Source: Zygnema cylindricum
Taxonomy: Eukaryota; Streptophyta; Zygnematophyceae; Zygnematales; Zygnemataceae
DNA: 22,044 nt
Assembly (NCBI GenBank): GCA_037447655.1
Contig: JBBHKE010003571.1
Span: forward strand, 1-22,044
Direction of reading: 5' to 3'
Positions within the stretch are counted from its first letter, which is position 1, and every line of letters begins with the position of its first letter. The translations under genes and the position numbers were made by a program. Positions 17,508-22,044 of the stretch are shown piece by piece. The notes beneath the pieces were generated by a model. The model worked only from the letters and a program-made list of their open reading frames with translations. It did no database searches and was not told the DNA's origin.

Positions 17508-17951
17508 CTAGAAAAACTTGGGGAAGTACTCGTTGGTTCCAGTTGCCAAGATGAAGTATCCAAGAGCGTGTCCAAGGGCTCCCCATGCAAGAACGTCAAC
17601 AATAGTGAATCCTGCAGGATCGTTTGTCTTCAACATGCTGGTAACTTCCTGAGCCCTGCTGTCTCCGGCTTCAGCATGAGCAACACCATTTTGAGCAGGG
17701 AGTCCCTGCTTAGCAACCTGAGCTCTCTGGAAAGGAAGGAAGGCGAAACGTCCAAGGAAGAGGAGAGCTCCAGTGCTTGTGCTGATGACAAGGGAGGTAG
17801 GGAGAGCTTCGCAGGTGGTTCGGGATTTGGCAGCAGCAAACCGAGTCTTGGAGTGGAAAGAGACTTCGGAAGAAGAAACCTTCTTTGAGAGTGGCTTCAA
17901 GCCAGCGAACTGAGCTGGGATGACGGAGGAAGCAGCTGCGATGGTAGCCAT
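17508..17951 (-). CDS. PSAG: Photosystem I reaction centre subunit V, PsaG, chloroplast precursor
   Basis: The 147-residue product is PsaG, an inner-membrane subunit on the LHCI side of photosystem I that helps anchor the antenna belt and stabilise the core. Residues 1 to about 48 form a Ser/Ala/Lys-rich transit peptide ([10 protein letters not shown]...) ending near the Cys-Glu at 47-48. The mature part starts [20 protein letters not shown], the first membrane helix (about 53-73). A stromal loop follows with [22 protein letters not shown] and LKTNDPAGF. The second helix (about 115-137) is [20 protein letters not shown], and the C terminus is NEYFPKFF. The FQR..VAKQ and EAGD.RA motifs separate it from the paralogue PsaK. 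There is no intron. The ATG at 17951 is in a strong context (CGCCATGGC). Base composition is GC-richer than the surroundings, as expected of an expressed gene. Length and motifs are complete, so I take it as functional. Confidence 0.97.
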   Translation of the reverse strand: MATIAAASSVIPAQFAGLKPLSKKVSSSEVSFHSKTRFAAAKSRTTCEALPTSLVISTSTGALLFLGRFAFLPFQRAQVAKQGLPAQNGVAHAEAGDSRAQEVTSMLKTNDPAGFTIVDVLAWGALGHALGYFILATGTNEYFPKFF

Positions 17952-18360
17952 GGCGATAGAAGGAGAATAGAAAAGTTGAGTTAAAGCTAAAAAGATATAA
18001 ACTGAAGGATGTTTAGAAGTAAAAAGATGTAAATTTTGATGCTACCTTTGACGCAAATTTGAAGTATTTGGTCGCATGAAACTATGAACGGGGGGAGCAG
18101 ACAGCTGGATTATACGAAATATGTAATCGCAATTAGTACATAATTGTGAAGAAGGTAGTAGAAACGGTATGTGCAATGTACTGATTCTCATACTTTTGCT
18201 TGAAAAGGATGCAGAGTCTGAAAAAGTGAAGCAATAGTTTGGAAGCTTATCGGACACCTGCCAATCGGAAGGGAGAGGCGTTGTCCGCCAATCTAAAATA
18301 GATTCTCGGCATCCGGGACTCATGGACGGCAAGGATGCTGCAAATCGATGCATTTACGGT
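17952..18360 (-). promoter_or_regulatory. PSAG upstream region
   Basis: On the minus strand the leader before ATG is pyrimidine-rich (CTATTCTCCTTCTATCGCC). A weak TATA-like TTTATATC lies at about 17993-18001, some 45 bases upstream of ATG. A GATAAG element (I-box core of light-regulated genes) occurs near 18243-18249. These motifs are short and could be chance. Nothing else is visible up to the tRNA side. Confidence 0.3.
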
Positions 18361-18455
18361 TTGGATTTTACCATACATGAGATAAACGTTGACCATTAAA
18401 ATGTAATAGTGCATTTTAACAAGTTTATTAACAAATGTTAATTTCCAAGTAGCAT

Positions 18456-18529
18456 GATTCGTTGGTGTAGTTGGTTATCACATCAGTCTAACACACTGAA
18501 GGTCGCCGGATCGAGCCCGGCACGAATCA
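18456..18529 (+). tRNA. tRNA-Val (anticodon AAC)
   Basis: A complete cloverleaf: acceptor GATTCGT (18456-18462) pairs perfectly with ACGAATC (18522-18528), discriminator A at 18529. The D arm is GTG...CAC (18465-18481). The anticodon stem is TCAGT/ACTGA with loop CTAACAC (18488-18494), anticodon AAC at 18490-18492. The T arm is GCCGG-ATCGAGC-CCGGC (18505-18521). There is no intron and no encoded CCA, as in nuclear genes. The body closely resembles plant cytosolic tRNA-Val. Internal A and B boxes would drive Pol III. It reads valine GUU, and GUC by A34-to-inosine editing. Confidence 0.97.
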
Positions 18530-18537
18530 GGTAATTC

Positions 18538-18544
18538 TTTTTTT
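18538..18544 (+). terminator. Pol III T-run terminator after tRNA-Val
   Basis: Seven T residues beginning nine bases after the tRNA 3' end, the usual Pol III termination signal. Confidence 0.8.
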
Positions 18545-18545
18545 C

Positions 18546-19707
18546 CTTTCTGAACCAGTCCGGACTAGTCATATTCCCATTTTGCGGGAATGGGAATAAT
18601 TCATGCGTTCACTTTTATCTGAAACTTCTTACTAACATTATTCAGTTTTTATGGGAACGCTAATCATTTTTGCTAGCTGACTTGGGACATCTTTTGTTCG
18701 AGTGCTGTGAAGTCTGGTACATGTTAAGATGAAAAAGTTAAGATGGAATTTCGCAAAGAGATATACAAATAAATGAATTGAGATATCATGCTTCAAATGT
18801 TGCTACGTTAAGCAATAGCAATGTTGATAACATATTGTGAGTTTTTGAGCTTCTTTTTTGCGTGTGTGGCGTACCCTTGTTGAAGTTTATAAGTGTGGTA
18901 TAATTGTTGATTTCCGTTCATTGGCCAGACGAAATAAAAAAGTAACTTTTTTATGTTTTTTTGGGAAACCCAAATGAGCGAAACCCATCATTTCTATTGA
19001 TGGCTTCGTTGTGATACTAATAGCCAAGATTTATCAAAATACCTCGTTGGTAAACCATCGGAGTACGTCGACACAAAAGAAAGGAAAATCCAAGACGAAA
19101 CTGAAAGAACTCACACAAGAACAAACATGGTAAAACAATACTGCAGGAAACTAACCATATACCGGTTTGCAACTTCACTAGGATGTACTTCAATTTTTGG
19201 GGGAACACACCTTTTCAACAAGCGAATCACAATACTATATCCTCTTTAATCGCATCTGAACATGTGCATAAGATAAGGGGTGCAAAAGAAGTTAAGGGAG
19301 AGGAAGACGAAGAGATTTCAAAAGATGACCGAGCAACACAGGTGCATGACTGTAAGGAAAAATCGAGTCCTGCTAAGCGATCTCTCGAGTAAATGTCGAT
19401 CGGCACAATTTGGTCCCTAGGGTCCAACGATAAAGATCTCGACCACATCAAACCGTTGTTTCCAAAACAGTTTTCACTTTTGTCGTACGTTTAGATCCAC
19501 GAGGTAGCAATCTTTGTCAAGGCCATTTCAGAGTAAAGTTTTTTCTTATCTCTGTTGCCAAACAGGCTTACATGACACTTAAAAACCTAAATTGATTTTA
19601 GACGGGTGACGAATGAAAAAAGCACCGCAAGCTCACAATTTGGGGTGCACAAGTATGTATCATAATTCATCAGCCACCGTATAACTGTACTTATGAAAGT
19701 GCGTTCA
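18546..19707. other. Intergenic stretch, no recognised gene
   Basis: It contains a 9-bp hairpin ATTCCCATT/AATGGGAAT (18573-18597), a palindrome AGTCCGGACT (18557-18566) and a diverged look-alike of the A-rich repeat at about 19047-19110 (TTGGTAAACCATCGGAGT). Short open frames at 19183-19392 do not resemble known proteins. Confidence 0.5.
19047..19110 (+). repeat. A-rich dispersed repeat, diverged copy 3
   Basis: TTGGTAAACCATCGGAGT followed by ACACAAAAGAAAGGAAAAT and GACGAAACTGAAAGAA parallels the 10063 and 10266 copies (GATGGTAAACCATCTGAGT, AACAAAAGGAAGTAGCATT, AACTGAAAAA). Similarity is limited to this block. Confidence 0.45.
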
Positions 19708-19965
19708 TGATGTGCTGTAATGAGATGTGATGTGAAGTGATGTGATGAGTTGTGGTGCGATGTGATGTGATGTGATGTGATGAGATGCGATGTGATGTGA
19801 TATTACGAGATGTGATGTGATATGATGTGGTGTGTTGAGATGTGATGAGATGTGATGAGATGTGGTTCAATGTGATATGATGTGATGCGATATGATGTGA
19901 TGTGACGTGATGTGATGCGATGTGATGAGATGAGATGAGATGTGATGTGATGTGTTGCGATGTGA
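19708..19965. repeat. Pentanucleotide microsatellite (GTGAT)n, about 258 bp
   Basis: Nearly unbroken GTGAT units with scattered substitutions (GAGAT, GCGAT, ATGAT, GTGAC), roughly 50 units. Minus-strand frames through it read as Ile-Thr-Ser-His-His repeats and are not genes. Confidence 0.95.
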
Positions 19966-20568
19966 CACCGGAGTTCATTTTGAACGTCTGCTTCATCTCC
20001 GCGTGAAGTAGACACTAAATCTGGGATTGCAAAAAGTTGTCAAGTGATGCAACGATCGCTGACTAGTTCTCTTCCAAGCCGTTCTGCAAGCCGCCGAGGT
20101 CCGCCGAAATGAGATCGCCATCAAAGGTAGGAGCATTGGTGCTCTTTAGAAGGTCAACCAAACACTTGAGGTGCTAGATGTAAGTTAGCATTTAATCAAA
20201 TACAACTGCCTGAAGGGCTTGGGCCACCCCTTTCAACATGCCGCAGGCAAGAGTCACCACTCATTCACTCATCATGAATAGAGGTGGACAAAAGCTGTCG
20301 ATCTGTGAAAACTAAAGGACAAGGACAAGCTGGGAGTAGGTCTTCTCTTCCCGAGTGAACAAATTGGTTTTTAGTCGGCATTTAGATTTGTTTCACTATC
20401 GATTAGCCAACGTTTCTTTTGGCGATAAAGATGCTCAATCTGCTATTTTACCAACAAAAATCTGTCTCATTGAATTTGACGACGGTATTTTCATTGCTAA
20501 GCTCAAAACTTATAAAATTAAATACCATCAATACACTAAAGAGTATCGGGCAAGATAAATTAAAATGC
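19966..20568. other. Intergenic stretch, no recognised gene
   Basis: 20020-20340 is somewhat GC-richer and could be an old degraded coding fragment, but stops interrupt every frame that looks protein-like. Nothing firm can be said. Confidence 0.4.
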
Positions 20569-20640
20569 ATGATGATAAACCATTCGAGTCCAAGGGTACA
20601 AAAGGGGTGACAAGGCCCAAACTGAAAAACTACAAGCAGG
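20569..20640 (+). repeat. A-rich dispersed repeat, diverged copy 4
   Basis: GATGATAAACCATTCGAGT, then GGGTACAAAAGGGG and AAACTGAAAAACTAC, in the same order as in the 10063 and 10266 copies. An A/C-rich stretch follows, as after the 10266 copy. Confidence 0.45.
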
Positions 20641-21534
20641 GCAATAAAAAACAAAGATAGCAACATGAACACATAAAAATGGCAAGTAAAATAAAAGCAC
20701 ACAAACCCAAGATGAGAAACAAGGCATCAAACAAAACCAAAGCTACAAGCCCAGCCCCAACTCGATTAAATATCTACTAAAGAGTGGAAATGGTAAAACA
20801 GAAAAGACTGAGTCAATGCTGACGATTGGACAAATTAATTTAGGTGGTGGTGCTATAGTTAGTAGAAAACAACGCTAGTGGCTGTCGCAGTTAAAAGGAG
20901 ATTTTGTGGCCTTAATGGACATCTGACGATTCACTTAAAAGCCAAGATCAAGGTTCATAAACAGAACTAGTCCAGAGTACAATTGAACTTATGACCATAG
21001 AGCACCATAGGATATGAAATCTAATCAGAAAAATGGGATAAGCAAAAAAATGAAATCCTAAATAAAGCTACAAGCAAGAAAAGATTTAGATTTCAGATTT
21101 ACGAAAATTCTACATGAAACTGAAAACTAAAAGCTTCTATCAAAGACTTAACATCGACAGGTACCATAAATTTCTTTTTTTTTAACTTTATTATCACAGA
21201 CAAGGATCATCAAGAAGTTTGAGCCCATGTGTTTTTAAACATTCACAATAGTGAATAAAATTACACCGTACCAGTTACCACTGACTAACAGTAATCAAAC
21301 TAACAGCATTTCTCAGTCAGACCAACAATCATCGTGACACGCAATCAATTGACATTCAATTAGGCTACTACTAGAATACCCAATTCGATGTGAATCCCCA
21401 ATGATGATAATCATAATCACTATTTTCTTATCTTCAATAAAAACAGGATTTAGAGATTAGAAAGAAGAAACAAAGGCGTAAAAGATGCAATACATATGTC
21501 ACACTGTTCAACCAGAGACTAACCCACTATCAAG
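20641..21534. other. AT-rich stretch, nothing recognised
   Basis: No protein family, RNA gene or clear repeat was found on either strand. Confidence 0.5.
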
Positions 21535-21915
21535 AGAAGATGAAAAAGAAATAAGGAAAGATTAAAAGACGAAGAGAGAGAGCGAGAAAATAAAAGAAGG
21601 GCCGAAGGGAAAAAGAGAAGGAAATGGAGATAAAGAAAGAAAGCAGGAAAAAGAGAAGAACAGAAAGAAAGAGAGAGAAAGGAGTTAAGAAAAGAGAGAA
21701 GGAAAGGGACAAAGGAGTGAAGGAAAGAAAGAAAGAAAGAGAGAGAGAAAGAAAGGGACAAGGAAAGAGGTAATTATAGAGCAAGAAAGAGATAAGGATG
21801 GGAGAAAGACCGAAAGAGAAAAGGGGAAGCGACGCAAGGAAAAATGAGAGCAGAAAGGTAGACGTAAAGAGAGGGAAAGAGAGAAAAAAAAGGAGAGAGA
21901 GAAAGAGAATCAACA
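21535..21915 (+). repeat. Purine tract rich in GAAA and GAGA
   Basis: About 380 bp almost wholly A and G on the plus strand, with runs such as GAAAGAAAGAAAGAGAGAGAG. Minus-strand Phe/Leu/Ser frames across it are composition artefacts. Mirror-symmetric purine runs of this type can form triplex DNA. Confidence 0.85.
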
Positions 21916-22044
21916 ATACACGACCATAAAAAACCAAAAATAGGTACGGAAAAATATACCACTTCTTCCGACTCAAAGCCATAAATTCCAAACAACAAAC
22001 AAAGAAAAAACCCTAACACTCCCATTCCTCCAACCATCCAACCG
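21916..22044. other. Window end, nothing recognised
   Basis: A-rich and then C-rich sequence (CCCATTCCTCCAACCATCC) running off the window, no gene visible. Confidence 0.4.

Noticed and set aside
17568-17888. 106-codon plus-strand open frame
   Set aside because: It lies antisense within PSAG and is a shadow of that gene.
17508-17951. PsaK instead of PsaG
   Set aside because: The two are paralogues, but FQR..VAKQ, the EAGD.RA loop and the C-terminal [10 protein letters not shown] match PsaG.
19691-20015. Ile-Thr-Ser-His-His repeat proteins on the minus strand
   Set aside because: Translation of the GTGAT microsatellite.
21519-22037. Phe/Leu/Ser-rich membrane-like proteins on the minus strand
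   Set aside because: Translation of a purine tract; several frames are open with the same biased composition.

Overview
The window looks like nuclear DNA of a green-lineage (Viridiplantae) alga or plant. Three things support this. There is an intact nuclear-type gene for photosystem I subunit G, with a transit peptide; PsaG occurs only in the green lineage. There is a six-exon spliced gene with ordinary GT-AG introns of 570-750 bp. There is a eukaryotic-type tRNA-Val(AAC) with no encoded CCA. The DNA is AT-rich, gene-poor and full of small transposons and satellites. I cannot name the species. An early-diverging streptophyte alga would fit, but that is a guess.

Layout. 1-511: a dispersed repeat with a second copy at 15311-15820. 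512-1279: no gene, one short tandem repeat. 1280-3519: four related 500-610 bp MITE-like units placed end to end, apparently sharing TA dinucleotides; two point one way and two the other, giving an inverted repeat of about 600 bp. 3791-7913 (+): the 3' part of a spliced gene for a CHAD-domain protein (polyphosphate-binding helical fold). Its reading frame appears broken in the fifth visible exon at a CTCTCT run, and one intron holds a decayed duplicate of an exon. 7914-10930: no recognised gene; a possible small inverted-repeat element and two copies of a dispersed A-rich repeat. 10931-11478: a G-rich GGGA satellite that abuts a truncated MITE end. 11660-12330: GC-richer DNA without a recognised gene. 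12331-12780: four identical 112-bp tandem repeats. 12967-14288: an old hAT-type element interrupted by a younger 852-bp hAT MITE with a perfect 8-bp target duplication; a third fragment lies at 15843-15974. 16087-16325: a possible exon of unknown function. 17508-17951 (-): PSAG. 18456-18529 (+): tRNA-Val. 18546-22044: satellites, further copies of the A-rich repeat and a long purine tract, with no recognised gene.

The two protein genes and the tRNA show no operon-like link; they are islands in repeat DNA. The most rewarding parts are the CHAD gene, recoverable only by splicing across frames, with its probable frameshift and dead exon copy; the end-to-end MITE array; and the nested hAT insertion.
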